DNA from: Bacteroidales bacterium
Lineage (GTDB): Bacteria; Bacteroidota; Bacteroidia; Bacteroidales; F082
DNA: 64,000 nucleotides
Assembly: GCA_017439405.1 (NCBI GenBank)
Contig: JAFSJF010000012.1
Location: 1 to 64,000, forward strand
Direction: 5' to 3'
Below, one piece after another: positions 6,346 to 15,034 of this stretch. Position 1 is the stretch's first letter. Each line of letters opens with the position of its first letter. Below the pieces are notes generated by a model. It saw only the letters and a program-made list of their open reading frames with translations. It did no database searches and was not told the origin of the DNA. The position numbers were made by a program, and so were the translations under genes.

Positions 6346-8010
6346 TTAAAACCCAATCCTCTTTCGCGCTATGCCATTATTCAACTGTTCGCAGCGGCAA
6401 TAGCTTTCAAGCACAGGAAGCATCTCGTCAGCGGTGCCATAAAGGATGCTGTTGATGGCGTGCTTGCGAGCCACGTTCTCGATTTGGCCGCCGCTGAAGT
6501 CGAAGTGCTCGGCCAAGGTGGCAGCGTCGCTGTCGTTCAGTTCGGGAATCATCTGTTGCCAGATTTTGCCGCGCACCGTGGCATCGGGCTTGTCGAACCT
6601 GATCTTGTAGAGGAAACGACGCTCGAAGGCGCTGTCGAGGTTCTCGGTGAGGTTGGTGGTGGCAATCATGATGCCGTCCAAGGTCTCCATCTCCTGCAGG
6701 ATGATGTTCTGGATGGTGTTTTCCATCTTGTCCACCGCGTCCTCGGCACCCGCCTTACGGATGCCGAAAATGGCATCGGCCTCGTTGAAGAGCAGTATTG
6801 GGGCTTTCTCGGCACGCTGCACGAGGCTGCGGTAACGGTCGAACAGGGCCTTGATGTTCTTCTCCGAGTCGCCCACCCACTTGCTCTTGATGCTCGGCAC
6901 GTCGACGGTCATGATGGAGCGTCCCGTAAGGCGGGCCAACTGATAGACGGTCTCGGTCTTTCCCGTGCCTGGACCGCCATGAAATAGGCAGGTGAAGCCC
7001 TGTCGGAAACCGCGCTGCTGCATGCGCTCACGGATTTTGGCATATTGCTCCGGCTCAAAGAACCGGTTGAGTTCCTCCACCTGATGCTGAACGGTCTCGG
7101 TGTAGAACATGGTCTTGGGCGTGAGTTGGTCCGACTCAATCACATCGGCGAGGTGTTCCTCCGTAGTGTTGATTTTCAGCTCGGCAAGCAAATCGCGCTT
7201 GGCATCCTCGGTCAGTTTGAATTGCGTATTGTTGACGATGCCATCCTCGCAGCGGAACTCGATAAGTTTGGCCGTTTGAAGCGTGTGACCGTCGCTGCGC
7301 AAAGCGGCCTTGGCATTGTTGAAGTCGGCGGTGCTGTAGAAGACGTTTTCCATCTGGTTGAAACGGATGTCGTTGTCGTCATTGCAGATGAGATAATAGC
7401 AGAACTTGATCAGGAGGAGTTCGTCAGTTTCATCAAGACGGAGTTGCTTCACCTTTTGTCCGAAGGCCACCTTTGGGTTGTCGTCAAACAGCTTGTGAAT
7501 CTCTTCGATTAGTTCCTTAGGACCGATGGCATCGTCGTTGAGGTCGTCGAACCATTGGTTCAGTACCTCAAACACACCCGCGCAGTCAAGGCCCTTGTGG
7601 ATGGGCAACTGATACACTTCGTTGTGTTTCAGGCAACGGATGACGGCAGCAGGCACGTCAAAGTCGTCCTCATCCTTCACATCACGATAGCGCAGCAAGC
7701 GGCGGTGTACAAGCGCATCGATATCTTTAGCAAAAGCCAGCACGGCGATGTTGCCAAGGTCGAGGTGACGGGCCAAGTCATGGTAGTCTACGCGGTTGGG
7801 ACCTTCGTCCATGCAGATGGCAAAAATGACAGCCTGTCGCTCGCTGATGCCGTACTGCTCGGCGAGGAACTTGATTTCGGGCGAAGAGGCTTTCAAGAAG
7901 TCGGCGCTCATCTTGGAGTCTTTAGAGCTTACGGCTACGGTCTCGATGGCCTGAAGGAGAGTAAGGTTTTGCTTTTTACGGGTCTTGGTGGTGGTGTTTT
8001 TCTTTTCCAT
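6346..8010 (-). CDS. AAA+ family ATPase, 554 aa
   Basis: The C-terminal half is a classical AAA+ module: Walker A GGPGTGKTET (about residues 344-353), Walker B ILLFNEADAIFG (about 401-412) and an arginine-finger region ERRFLYKIRFDKP (about 450). The lid segment is SGGQIENVARKHAINSIL (about 500). The first Walker B acidic residue is Asn instead of Asp, while the catalytic Glu is kept. The N-terminal 300 residues are a soluble unrecognised region that may bind a substrate. It probably remodels a protein or nucleoprotein using ATP. It stands alone between the pyrimidine genes and the accessory genes to its left, with its own terminator; the partner is unknown. Confidence 0.85.
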   Translation of the reverse strand: MEKKNTTTKTRKKQNLTLLQAIETVAVSSKDSKMSADFLKASSPEIKFLAEQYGISERQAVIFAICMDEGPNRVDYHDLARHLDLGNIAVLAFAKDIDALVHRRLLRYRDVKDEDDFDVPAAVIRCLKHNEVYQLPIHKGLDCAGVFEVLNQWFDDLNDDAIGPKELIEEIHKLFDDNPKVAFGQKVKQLRLDETDELLLIKFCYYLICNDDNDIRFNQMENVFYSTADFNNAKAALRSDGHTLQTAKLIEFRCEDGIVNNTQFKLTEDAKRDLLAELKINTTEEHLADVIESDQLTPKTMFYTETVQHQVEELNRFFEPEQYAKIRERMQQRGFRQGFTCLFHGGPGTGKTETVYQLARLTGRSIMTVDVPSIKSKWVGDSEKNIKALFDRYRSLVQRAEKAPILLFNEADAIFGIRKAGAEDAVDKMENTIQNIILQEMETLDGIMIATTNLTENLDSAFERRFLYKIRFDKPDATVRGKIWQQMIPELNDSDAATLAEHFDFSGGQIENVARKHAINSILYGTADEMLPVLESYCRCEQLNNGIARKRIGF

Positions 8011-8106
8011 TATGTATCCTTAAGTTTAGTGGTTTAGGATACTTATAGAAACAAATTGCTGAAAATTTAAAAAAGTAGAGAAAAAAATTCAGTTAACAGT
8101 ATTATT

Positions 8107-9021
8107 CTAACACTCCAAAGCGCCTGTCAAATCAGCAACGCGCTCAAAACCATGCCTTTCGCAATACTCGTCAATACCCCAAGCCACCTTCGCCGAAACG
8201 CTTGGATCAATAAAATTGGCCGTCCCGATTTCGATGGCGGAGGCACCAGCCAGCATGAACTCCACGGCATCGGTGCCGTTGCTAATGCCGCCCAAGCCGA
8301 CTACGGGAATCTTCACCACCTTGGCGACCTGCCACACCATGCGCAAGGCCACAGGCTTTACACAAGCACCCGACAAACCGCCAGTAATCACAGACAATTT
8401 CGGCTTGCGTTTTTCGGCATCAATGGCCATGCCCATCAAAGTGTTGATGAGCGAGACCGAATCGGCACCGGCGGCCTCGGCAGCCAAGGCAATCTCGGCG
8501 ATGTTGGTCACATTCGGCGACAACTTGACCATCAAGTGTTTATGATAGACTTTGCGCACCTCGGAGACCACCTGCGAAATACCCGCTGTGGTCACGCCGA
8601 AGGCCATGCCACCTTGTTTTACGTTAGGGCATGAGACATTCAGTTCAATGGCGGGGATCTTTTCCAAGGCATCCACCATCTCAGCACCTTTTACATAATC
8701 CTCCAAAGTGGAACCCGACAGATTGAGCAGCACATTGGTATCAAAGTCCTTGATGCGAGGATAAATCGTGTCGATAAAGTATTGGACACCTTTGTTTTGT
8801 AGTCCGACGCAGTTCAGCATCCCCGAAGCAGTTTCAGCCATGCGCGGATAGGGATTGCCCTCGCGCGGATGCAAAGTCGTTCCCTTCACGATGATGCCGC
8901 CGAGTTGGGCCAAATCGACGAAATCATTGTATTCCTCGCCGTAGCCAAACGTGCCCGAGGCCGTCATCACGGGGTTGCGCAGCACTAATCCGCGACCCAA
9001 GTCGATCGTTGTGTTTACCAT
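8107..9021 (-). CDS. pyrD: Dihydroorotate dehydrogenase B, catalytic subunit
   Basis: This is the FMN enzyme that oxidises dihydroorotate to orotate in pyrimidine synthesis. At 304 aa the length is normal for class 1B. Visible motifs are [12 protein letters not shown] near the N-terminus, the active-site cysteine loop [13 protein letters not shown] (about residues 127-139), which marks class 1B, and the FMN-phosphate glycines [10 protein letters not shown] (about 240-249). The C-terminal [11 protein letters not shown] completes the barrel. It overlaps pyrK by 7 bases, as expected for the two subunits of the NAD-linked heterotetramer. The identification is firm. Confidence 0.95.
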   Translation of the reverse strand: MVNTTIDLGRGLVLRNPVMTASGTFGYGEEYNDFVDLAQLGGIIVKGTTLHPREGNPYPRMAETASGMLNCVGLQNKGVQYFIDTIYPRIKDFDTNVLLNLSGSTLEDYVKGAEMVDALEKIPAIELNVSCPNVKQGGMAFGVTTAGISQVVSEVRKVYHKHLMVKLSPNVTNIAEIALAAEAAGADSVSLINTLMGMAIDAEKRKPKLSVITGGLSGACVKPVALRMVWQVAKVVKIPVVGLGGISNGTDAVEFMLAGASAIEIGTANFIDPSVSAKVAWGIDEYCERHGFERVADLTGALEC

Positions 9022-9776
9022 TTCAACCTCCTTGTGTTAAAAACCGGTCCTTCCTTACAAACACAGACATTGCCGTCGATGGTGTCCTCCACACAGCAGA
9101 GGCACGCTCCGAGGCCACAAGCCATCAGGTTTTCGAGCGAAACCTCGCACCAAATGCCTTTTTCGTCGGCCAATTTCGCCACGGCCTTCATCATGGGCTT
9201 CGGGCCACAAACATAGATTTTGTCAAAGTTCTGCTTTTGCCAAATGGAGTGCATGGTAACAAAACCTTTCTCGCCCAAAGAGCCGTCTTCGGTGGTCACG
9301 AATGTTTCTCCAAGTTGCTGGTAATCAGACAAACGGAGCAAATCGGCTTCGGTTTTTCCGCCCAAGAGCAAGGTCGGACGAATATGCTTGTCGTTCAGCA
9401 CTTTGGCAAAGTAAAACAACGGCGCAATGCCGATGCCGCCTCCGACGAGCAGCACCTTCTCCCCTGCTTCGGGCAGAGTGAAGCCATTGCCCAAAGGCAA
9501 CACCATATTAATAAGGTCGCCCACGTTAGCAGCGGCGAGATGCCTCGTCCCCTCGCCCACTTGCTGCACCAAGAGCGTGATTTCATTTTGCTGGAAACCA
9601 ACATCGTGGATGGAGATGGGGCGGCGGAGATAGGTGCTTGGCGAGCCGTCTACGCGCACCTGCACGAACTGCCCAGGCTGGATGTCGGGCAAAGGCTGCC
9701 TGCAGCGTAGCCTCAGCAGCACCGAGCGAGCAAAATTCTGTTTTTCAATGAGTTTTAAGTCTGCAATCTGCTTCAT
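9015..9776 (-). CDS. pyrK: Dihydroorotate dehydrogenase B, electron-transfer subunit
   Basis: This subunit passes electrons from PyrD FMN to NAD+ through FAD and a [2Fe-2S] cluster. The start is set at the ATG at 9776 ([16 protein letters not shown]), because the longer frame from 9881 runs through a promoter and terminator region. The FAD-binding motif is [10 protein letters not shown], the NAD-binding motif is [12 protein letters not shown], and four cysteines bind the cluster in CGLGACLCC and VCVCKEG. It is co-transcribed with pyrD. A TATATTTG box at 9837-9844 is the likely -7 element. Confidence 0.93.
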   Translation of the reverse strand: MKQIADLKLIEKQNFARSVLLRLRCRQPLPDIQPGQFVQVRVDGSPSTYLRRPISIHDVGFQQNEITLLVQQVGEGTRHLAAANVGDLINMVLPLGNGFTLPEAGEKVLLVGGGIGIAPLFYFAKVLNDKHIRPTLLLGGKTEADLLRLSDYQQLGETFVTTEDGSLGEKGFVTMHSIWQKQNFDKIYVCGPKPMMKAVAKLADEKGIWCEVSLENLMACGLGACLCCVEDTIDGNVCVCKEGPVFNTRRLKW

Positions 9777-9834
9777 ATAATTCCTTTTGCGTAGAAGATT
9801 ACGGTTCAAGCCCGCAATGACTCCACGGATTTGG

Positions 9835-9872
9835 GGACAAATATACAAAAAAAGCTGCCGAAGCAGCTTCCT
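9835..9872 (-). terminator. Terminator of the DUF5606 gene merging into the pyrK promoter
   Basis: On the minus strand AAGCTGC (9863-9869) pairs with GCAGCTT (9852-9858) and is followed by a run of T. The T-run leads straight into TATATTTG (9837-9844), a -7 box for pyrK. Terminator and promoter therefore share bases. Confidence 0.7.
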
Positions 9873-9890
9873 TTGTGTCATTTTCGTTCA

Positions 9891-10340
9891 TCATTCCGCT
9901 TTTTCGGCGGGTTCGGTGGGAGTTTCCGTTGGTTCTTCCTTCGGCTCTTCCTCGGTGAAGTCGAGCAGGCCCTTGTCGTTCAGCATTTGGTACCACTGGA
10001 ACACCTTTCTCATGTCGGAAGGATAGACGGCGTCCTCGTCGTAGTCGGGCATGACGAAGGCGAACTTCTCGCGCAGCTCGTCGTTAGAGGCCTTTTTCCA
10101 GTCGAAATCGACCTTGTCGCCCATCTTCTCGTGGATCATCTTGAAGACTTCCTTCAGCGGACGGTCCTCGTCGGTCGAGAAAATGGAGATTTCCTCAAGC
10201 GAACTCATGCGGTCGCGGGCGAAGGCGGGAATGCACTTGCCGTCAACGACCGATTCCACAATAATCCTTCCAACGGCTTGGGACTTAATCTGATACAGTC
10301 CCGGCTTGCCAGATATCGAAACAATCTTAGTTAAATCCAT
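9891..10340 (-). CDS. DUF5606-family protein, 149 aa
   Basis: The start is set at the ATG at 10340 (MDLTKIVSISGKPGLYQI), which matches how this Bacteroidetes family begins; the frame extends 10 codons further upstream without support. Family features are ISGKPGLY, VDGKCIPAFARDRMSSL and FSTDEDRPLKEVF, then a helical region and a Glu/Pro/Thr-rich tail (EEPKEEPTETPTEP). It is a small, abundant, conserved cytoplasmic protein of unknown function. It lies upstream of pyrK and is separated from it by a terminator, so it is its own unit. It is transcribed divergently from the 10459 operon. Confidence 0.85.
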   Translation of the reverse strand: MDLTKIVSISGKPGLYQIKSQAVGRIIVESVVDGKCIPAFARDRMSSLEEISIFSTDEDRPLKEVFKMIHEKMGDKVDFDWKKASNDELREKFAFVMPDYDEDAVYPSDMRKVFQWYQMLNDKGLLDFTEEEPKEEPTETPTEPAEKAE

Positions 10341-10458
10341 AGTCAATTCTATTTTTAAAAACGGCTGCAAAAATAGGAAAAAGTTTGGAAGGCTTTTCCT
10401 TCCGCAACATATTTTTCATAAATTTGCGGCAAGAAACAAACAATAAAACACAAATACA

Positions 10459-10779
10459 ATGACACTCAACAAACAAGAATTCAAGACCTTGGTGATGCTT
10501 TATGCCGCCAACATCGATGGAAACATCCAATCCGAAGAAGTGAAAGTGATGCTACAAAAAACCGACTTCGACACGGTAGAAAAAGTTGAAAAAATGTTCG
10601 CCAAAATGAGCGATATGGAAGTCCTCGCCTGCATTCGCGAGAACAAGGCCATGTTCGCCGCCACTGAAGCCGACCGCCTCGACCTCATCCATGACCTCTG
10701 CGCCATCATCGAAGCTGATGAGAAGGTTTCTGTGATGGAAGAACAGATGGTGAGGGTGATGCGGAGGGTGTTGGAGTAA
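10459..10779 (+). CDS. TerB-like small acidic protein, 106 aa
   Basis: The protein begins MTLNKQEFKTLVMLYAANID. It has the repeated helical pattern seen in TerB-like proteins: AANIDGNIQSEE near the N-terminus and IIEADEKVSVMEEQMV near the C-terminus, each with clustered acidic residues that could bind metal. A TAAATTTGC -7 box lies about 30 bases upstream. It is the first gene of a rightward operon, with the M48-like protease starting 12 bases later. The role is unknown; in other systems such proteins sit with membrane stress genes. The TerB resemblance is by pattern and moderate. Confidence 0.75.
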   Translation: MTLNKQEFKTLVMLYAANIDGNIQSEEVKVMLQKTDFDTVEKVEKMFAKMSDMEVLACIRENKAMFAATEADRLDLIHDLCAIIEADEKVSVMEEQMVRVMRRVLE

Positions 10780-10790
10780 TTTAACGACTT

Positions 10791-11672
10791 ATGAGCCCCT
10801 CCGATTTCATCCATCCCGAAGACGCTGCCGCCCTCCATCAGATGGAGAGCATCCCGGGCTTTGCCGCCATCGTCAGGAAAATCCTGTCGGTAGGCTATGA
10901 GACCTTGCAATATGGCGTCAACATGGCTTCCAACATCCGCCTTTCGGAACGGCAGTTGCCCGAGATTTACCGACACCTGCCACCCATCTGCAAGCGGATG
11001 GGCATCCCCGTGCCTGAGTTTTACTTACAGATGGACCCGACACCCAACGCCTTCACATTCGGCGACACGCGCATCTTCATCACCGTCACCTCGGGCTTGG
11101 TGGAGATGATGAACGACGAGGAGTTGGATGCCGTCATCGCACACGAATGCGGGCATATCCTCTGCCGTCACGTGCTGTATCACACCATTGCGCAATGGAT
11201 CAGCCATGGCATGGATGCCTTGGGCTTCTTAGGCTCGTTGGCCGCGCCCGTGCAGTACGCTATCTTGTATTGGCACCGCAAAAGCGAACTCAGTGCCGAC
11301 CGCGCCGCCAGCATCATCACCTCGCCGCAGACCGTGGCTACGGTGATGGCCCGCCTTGCGGGAGGCCCGAAGTCCATCACCTCGCAAATCGACCTCAAGG
11401 AATGGGCCAGCCAAGCCGACGAATACGACCACATCCGGAACGCCAACCTTTGGAACAAGACCCTTCAGTTGACCGTCATCGCCAGCCTTGACCATCCTTT
11501 TGCCGCCGTGCGCGTGCGCGAAATCCTGAAATGGGCCGAAAGCGAACAATACCGTATCCTAAAGAATACCAAATTACTGACTTCCAACACATCATCGCGC
11601 ACTTGCCCGAATTGTGGCAAGCCGATTGGTGACGGCTGGCAGTTCTGCCGCCATTGCGGAATCCAACTCTAA
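10791..11672 (+). CDS. M48-family zinc metalloprotease with C-terminal zinc ribbon
   Basis: A 293-aa protein. The HExxH motif is in VIAHECGHILCRH (about residues 115-127), and the third zinc ligand is likely in SELSADRAAS (about 165-174). These are typical of M48 (HtpX/Ste24-like) proteases. Unlike HtpX it has no clear long N-terminal membrane pair; only the LGFLGSLAAPVQYAILYW region is hydrophobic. The last 25 residues form a zinc ribbon (CPNCGKPIGDGWQFCRHCG). It sits in an operon with a TerB-like protein upstream and two unknown genes downstream, one of which also ends in a zinc ribbon. It probably degrades membrane or damaged proteins. Confidence 0.88.
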   Translation: MSPSDFIHPEDAAALHQMESIPGFAAIVRKILSVGYETLQYGVNMASNIRLSERQLPEIYRHLPPICKRMGIPVPEFYLQMDPTPNAFTFGDTRIFITVTSGLVEMMNDEELDAVIAHECGHILCRHVLYHTIAQWISHGMDALGFLGSLAAPVQYAILYWHRKSELSADRAASIITSPQTVATVMARLAGGPKSITSQIDLKEWASQADEYDHIRNANLWNKTLQLTVIASLDHPFAAVRVREILKWAESEQYRILKNTKLLTSNTSSRTCPNCGKPIGDGWQFCRHCGIQL

Positions 11673-11684
11673 ACCCCAACCCTC

Positions 11685-11951
11685 ATGAGCAAGGAATTAG
11701 ACCTGTTGAATATCGACGAACTCATTGCCAAGGAGTCGTCATTCCAAAAAATCATGGCCGATGGCATCGTCACCGATGACGAGTTGCGCGAGCAGTCGGA
11801 GCGCGTCATCGCCCTATTGGACGAAGCCGAGCGTCGTTTCAACGCCGACGACCTGCTATTCATCAAGCGGCTGTTTGCCGAGACCAATGTGCTTTCGGCC
11901 ATCTATCATTATCACGAACTCCAAAACCTGAACCGCCATGCCGACTTTTAA
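11685..11951 (+). CDS. Hypothetical helical protein, 88 aa
   Basis: The protein starts MSKELDLLNIDELIAKESSF and is strongly helical and acidic, with no membrane segment and no recognised family. It starts 12 bases after the protease stop and overlaps the next gene by 14 bases, so translation is probably coupled. Its length and composition resemble the TerB-like first gene of this operon only loosely. The position suggests a partner of the protease or of the zinc-ribbon protein. Confidence 0.75.
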   Translation: MSKELDLLNIDELIAKESSFQKIMADGIVTDDELREQSERVIALLDEAERRFNADDLLFIKRLFAETNVLSAIYHYHELQNLNRHADF

Positions 11952-12450
11952 CAAACAGAAACTGCTGCCCGCCACGGCAGCCCAGATTCCGGCCATGGCC
12001 GAGGCCATCCGCAAGGAGTTTGCCCCAGAGGGCTTTGAAGTACAGATTGACACGCTGATGAGTGGAGGCCGCGACATCAGCCTCACCAAAGGCAGCCTGT
12101 TCAAGGCCGTGTTGGGCATGCGTTCCGCGCTGAAAATCACCCTCACGCCACAGATGGACGGCGTGCTTTTCGATGCCCGAGTGGGCATTTTCGGCCAGCA
12201 AGCCATCCCGACGGTCATCTCCATGTTTTTCTTTTGGCCTGTGCTCATCACCCAAATCTGGGGCTTGGTGAACCAGTCCCAATTGGACGACCGCGCCCTT
12301 GCCGCCGCTGAGCGAGGAATGCAAGGCAAAGCATCTTCTTTAAGAAGCATTTCAGGTTCAAGTAATGTGTTTTGCACCCATTGTGGGGCGAGGATGGATG
12401 AAGGGGCGAGGTTTTGTTCGAGATGTGGAAAGGCCTTGAGAGCATCATAA
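11938..12450 (+). CDS. Membrane-associated zinc-ribbon protein, 170 aa
   Basis: The first 80 residues form an alpha/beta region (FNKQKLLPATAAQIPAMAE ... ITLTPQMDGVLFDARVGIF). One hydrophobic segment follows (TVISMFFFWPVLITQIWGLV, about residues 91-110), and the C-terminal zinc ribbon is FCTHCGARMDEGARFCSRCG. The shared zinc-ribbon ending with the protease two genes upstream suggests that the two act at the same complex. It is the last gene of the operon beginning at 10459. The family is otherwise not recognised. Confidence 0.75.
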   Translation: MPTFNKQKLLPATAAQIPAMAEAIRKEFAPEGFEVQIDTLMSGGRDISLTKGSLFKAVLGMRSALKITLTPQMDGVLFDARVGIFGQQAIPTVISMFFFWPVLITQIWGLVNQSQLDDRALAAAERGMQGKASSLRSISGSSNVFCTHCGARMDEGARFCSRCGKALRAS

Positions 12451-12500
12451 CAAGAATGATATTGAAATAAAATATAAATCTAACACTAAATTTATACGCC

Positions 12501-13589
12501 ATGAATAGTCTTTTACTACAATCAAGAAAAACATATAGAAAAGCATTATTTGCAGTATTAATTACAATCAATTTTGCACTTTTTTTGCCTAAACATGTTA
12601 TTGGTGAATCTGTTTGTTGTGAAAAGAATTATGATATCGAAAATACAGTTTCCTGTGATTACTGTCGCTCTCAACTCGTTTTAATCCACTGCTTCACTAC
12701 CGAAGCCGCATTAAGCCATCAACAACAGTGTGGTGTAAATCCTAGAATGATAGGTAGATTATTTAGATCCATAGGAAAGTTTTTAGGGAAAGGAGGGAAA
12801 CGCCTTAAGCCAAAATCAAAACCGAAACCAAACGAAGGATTTTTTAAAAGAATTGCCAAATGGTTCAAGGAAATTAAATGGCCTTGGAAAAAGGTAATAA
12901 TCCCATCTGAACTACTGTTACAAGATATTGAAAAAGTTAGAGTTTCTAATGAAATTATTCCGAAAATAGAAAAATACATTTCTGAAACAAAGCCAAATGA
13001 AGAAGGCCTTAAACTGCTTCGTGAAATCAAATCAGATGCAACAAAAGCTGAAGAATATCTTGCCAATTCAAATTCAAATAATGAAGAAGGAGTGAAAGTC
13101 ATACGATGCTTAAAGTCAGATTCTGAAAAGGTCAAACTGACTTTAAAAGAAGGTAACTCAACTAAAATCAATAAAACTATAACAAACCTTTCTGAAACAT
13201 TCAATGTGTCACATTATGATATTAATGCTATGAAAGAAAGGTTTTGTTTTGTTGAAGGAATCGAATATGTAGAATTTATCATACCAAAAAAAGCTCAGTA
13301 TATTTTAAATGGTCAATACGGTCAAAGAGTATATGAATGCTTGATTTTTAATCTTCCTAAGGACTCAAATGGAAATTGGGAAAAGGTCAAAGCACTGATT
13401 ATCGACATCTTTAATCACCCGTATGAGTTGTGGAGCGAGGTCCGATTTCGTCAAGAATTGAAAAAGTTAAATGTTGACAGTCGTACAGTAAATGAAATTG
13501 AACAATATATGTTCGTTCATAATAATCTCAACAATAAGAATAGAAAGGAAATGATTTATGATCAGTTTACTTACGAAGAAGTTGCCTAA
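12501..13589 (+). CDS. Unknown exported or membrane-anchored protein, 362 aa, first gene of TIR locus
   Basis: The N-terminus has a hydrophobic segment (KALFAVLITINFALFLP, about residues 14-30) that could be a signal peptide or anchor. A cysteine cluster follows (SVCCEKNYD, SCDYCRSQ), then a basic Lys/Pro stretch (about 90-125) and long amphipathic helices (about 140-230). The C-terminal 130 residues (from about FVEGIEYVEFIIPKK) look like a separate globular domain. I do not recognise the family. The 3' end overlaps the next gene by 32 bases, so it is probably translated together with the caspase-like/TIR protein. Base composition is clearly more A+T-rich than in the preceding operon, suggesting transfer. 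Confidence 0.75.
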   Translation: MNSLLLQSRKTYRKALFAVLITINFALFLPKHVIGESVCCEKNYDIENTVSCDYCRSQLVLIHCFTTEAALSHQQQCGVNPRMIGRLFRSIGKFLGKGGKRLKPKSKPKPNEGFFKRIAKWFKEIKWPWKKVIIPSELLLQDIEKVRVSNEIIPKIEKYISETKPNEEGLKLLREIKSDATKAEEYLANSNSNNEEGVKVIRCLKSDSEKVKLTLKEGNSTKINKTITNLSETFNVSHYDINAMKERFCFVEGIEYVEFIIPKKAQYILNGQYGQRVYECLIFNLPKDSNGNWEKVKALIIDIFNHPYELWSEVRFRQELKKLNVDSRTVNEIEQYMFVHNNLNNKNRKEMIYDQFTYEEVA

Positions 13590-15021
13590 AGGAAAAGTTG
13601 CCTGGTGTGTCGGCATTCCCTACACTAAAGAACAATTTTTTTCATGTTGTCATAAGGAAGAAAAGTCAGATTTTATTGAATCATTGGAGTTTCTTTATGG
13701 GACAACTGTCGATGAAATACTTTGGAATTATTACAAACCTATTGCTAACAATATAACAAAAACCATTAAAGAACTTAAAAACAGAAACGTCACCATTATT
13801 CCTATTTCAAACAAAGAAGATTTCGTCTCCGCATTTTCACACTCTATTATTATTTTGACAGCGCATCACCACAGATACCTTTCTTGTATTGAATTATTAG
13901 ATAATCCTATATTTTACGATGAAATGGTTGATTGTATTCCATCTGATTTTGCTGGTTATATTGATATTTCTTCATGTTTTTCTACATCTATCCAACCAAA
14001 AGTAAAAATACAAGCCCCAGATACTACGATAATTGCAGCAAATACGGAAATATCAATAGAACTTAGAATGTTTTTGTATCGTCATATTATATCTTACATG
14101 ACTCTCCATCCAAATGATAGTTATAAAGACGCATTTACCATAATATCGTTAAGATTCAAGCAAACAATAAAAGAAAATGAAAGCAAGCACAAAGAAGTGT
14201 TTTTGGGAGGAAAATCGGTATCTGAAAAAGGAGGAGAATGCGCCAGCGCTTTTGCCCCAAAAAGAGTTCTGAGGGGAGAAGATATGATGATACAAGTTTA
14301 TGTCTATAATGATATTGACCGTAAAGGTGCTTTAATAGAAGCAAAAAAAGCAGATAGTAATACTGTTGAACGTAATTACGTACCTTTGGATTTTAAAATC
14401 AAAAATGGTGACACTATAAATATTCAATTGAATCTGTTGCATTTACCGAAAGAGAGTCAAAAAAAATCCTTTGTATGGCATAATAAAATATCAAAAGCGA
14501 CTTTCTTCGTGTCCGTTCCTAAAGAATTCGAAAAGAATCAAATATATGCGGAAATACTCATCTTTGCAAATAGAATTCCAGTAGGAGAGCTTGACTTCTG
14601 TACACAAATTGTTAATAAGAAAAGTGAAATAGAAAATGCCAAATTCATATCTCGTCAATTTAATAAAGTTTTCATTTCATACGCTCATCAAGATGAAGAA
14701 AAAGTAAAATCCTTCCATGAAGGTTTGAAGTTATTGGGTGTTGAGCATTTTTTTGACCGTGACTATCTAAAAGCTGGCGATGTTTTCCCACAAGTGATAC
14801 GAGACTATATTAATTCTACTGATTTATTTGTGCTTTTTTGGTCAGAAAACGCATTAAAAAGCGAGTATGTTGAGAAAGAGCGGACACAGGCTCTTGGGCT
14901 CGCATTTCCACAAGTGGAGCCTCAACAAGCAGCTAAACTCTCGATTTATCCAATGAGTATTGAGCCACGTGCAGAATTGCCCAGTGATATGAAAGGGATT
15001 TATCATTTTGGAGAACTTTAA
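13558..15021 (+). CDS. Caspase/CHAT-like domain fused to a TIR domain, 487 aa
   Basis: The C-terminal TIR domain (about residues 364-487) is clear: KVFISYAHQDEEKVKSFHEG, then FFDRDYLKAGDVF and STDLFVLFWSENALKSEYVE with a candidate catalytic Glu. The N-terminal 230 residues look like a caspase/CHAT fold. A strand ends in IIILTAHHHRYLSC (His near 103) and another in YIDISSCFS (Cys near 139), fitting a His/Cys dyad, and a helix like FLYRHIISYMTLHPNDSYKD follows. Between them lies a beta-rich segment (about 240-360). TIR domains commonly cleave NAD+ or make cyclic ADP-ribose species; the caspase call is inference from pattern. It is probably an immune or cell-death protein acting with its neighbours. 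Confidence 0.8.
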   Translation: MISLLTKKLPKGKVAWCVGIPYTKEQFFSCCHKEEKSDFIESLEFLYGTTVDEILWNYYKPIANNITKTIKELKNRNVTIIPISNKEDFVSAFSHSIIILTAHHHRYLSCIELLDNPIFYDEMVDCIPSDFAGYIDISSCFSTSIQPKVKIQAPDTTIIAANTEISIELRMFLYRHIISYMTLHPNDSYKDAFTIISLRFKQTIKENESKHKEVFLGGKSVSEKGGECASAFAPKRVLRGEDMMIQVYVYNDIDRKGALIEAKKADSNTVERNYVPLDFKIKNGDTINIQLNLLHLPKESQKKSFVWHNKISKATFFVSVPKEFEKNQIYAEILIFANRIPVGELDFCTQIVNKKSEIENAKFISRQFNKVFISYAHQDEEKVKSFHEGLKLLGVEHFFDRDYLKAGDVFPQVIRDYINSTDLFVLFWSENALKSEYVEKERTQALGLAFPQVEPQQAAKLSIYPMSIEPRAELPSDMKGIYHFGEL

Positions 15022-15034
15022 CAATCGTTGCAAA

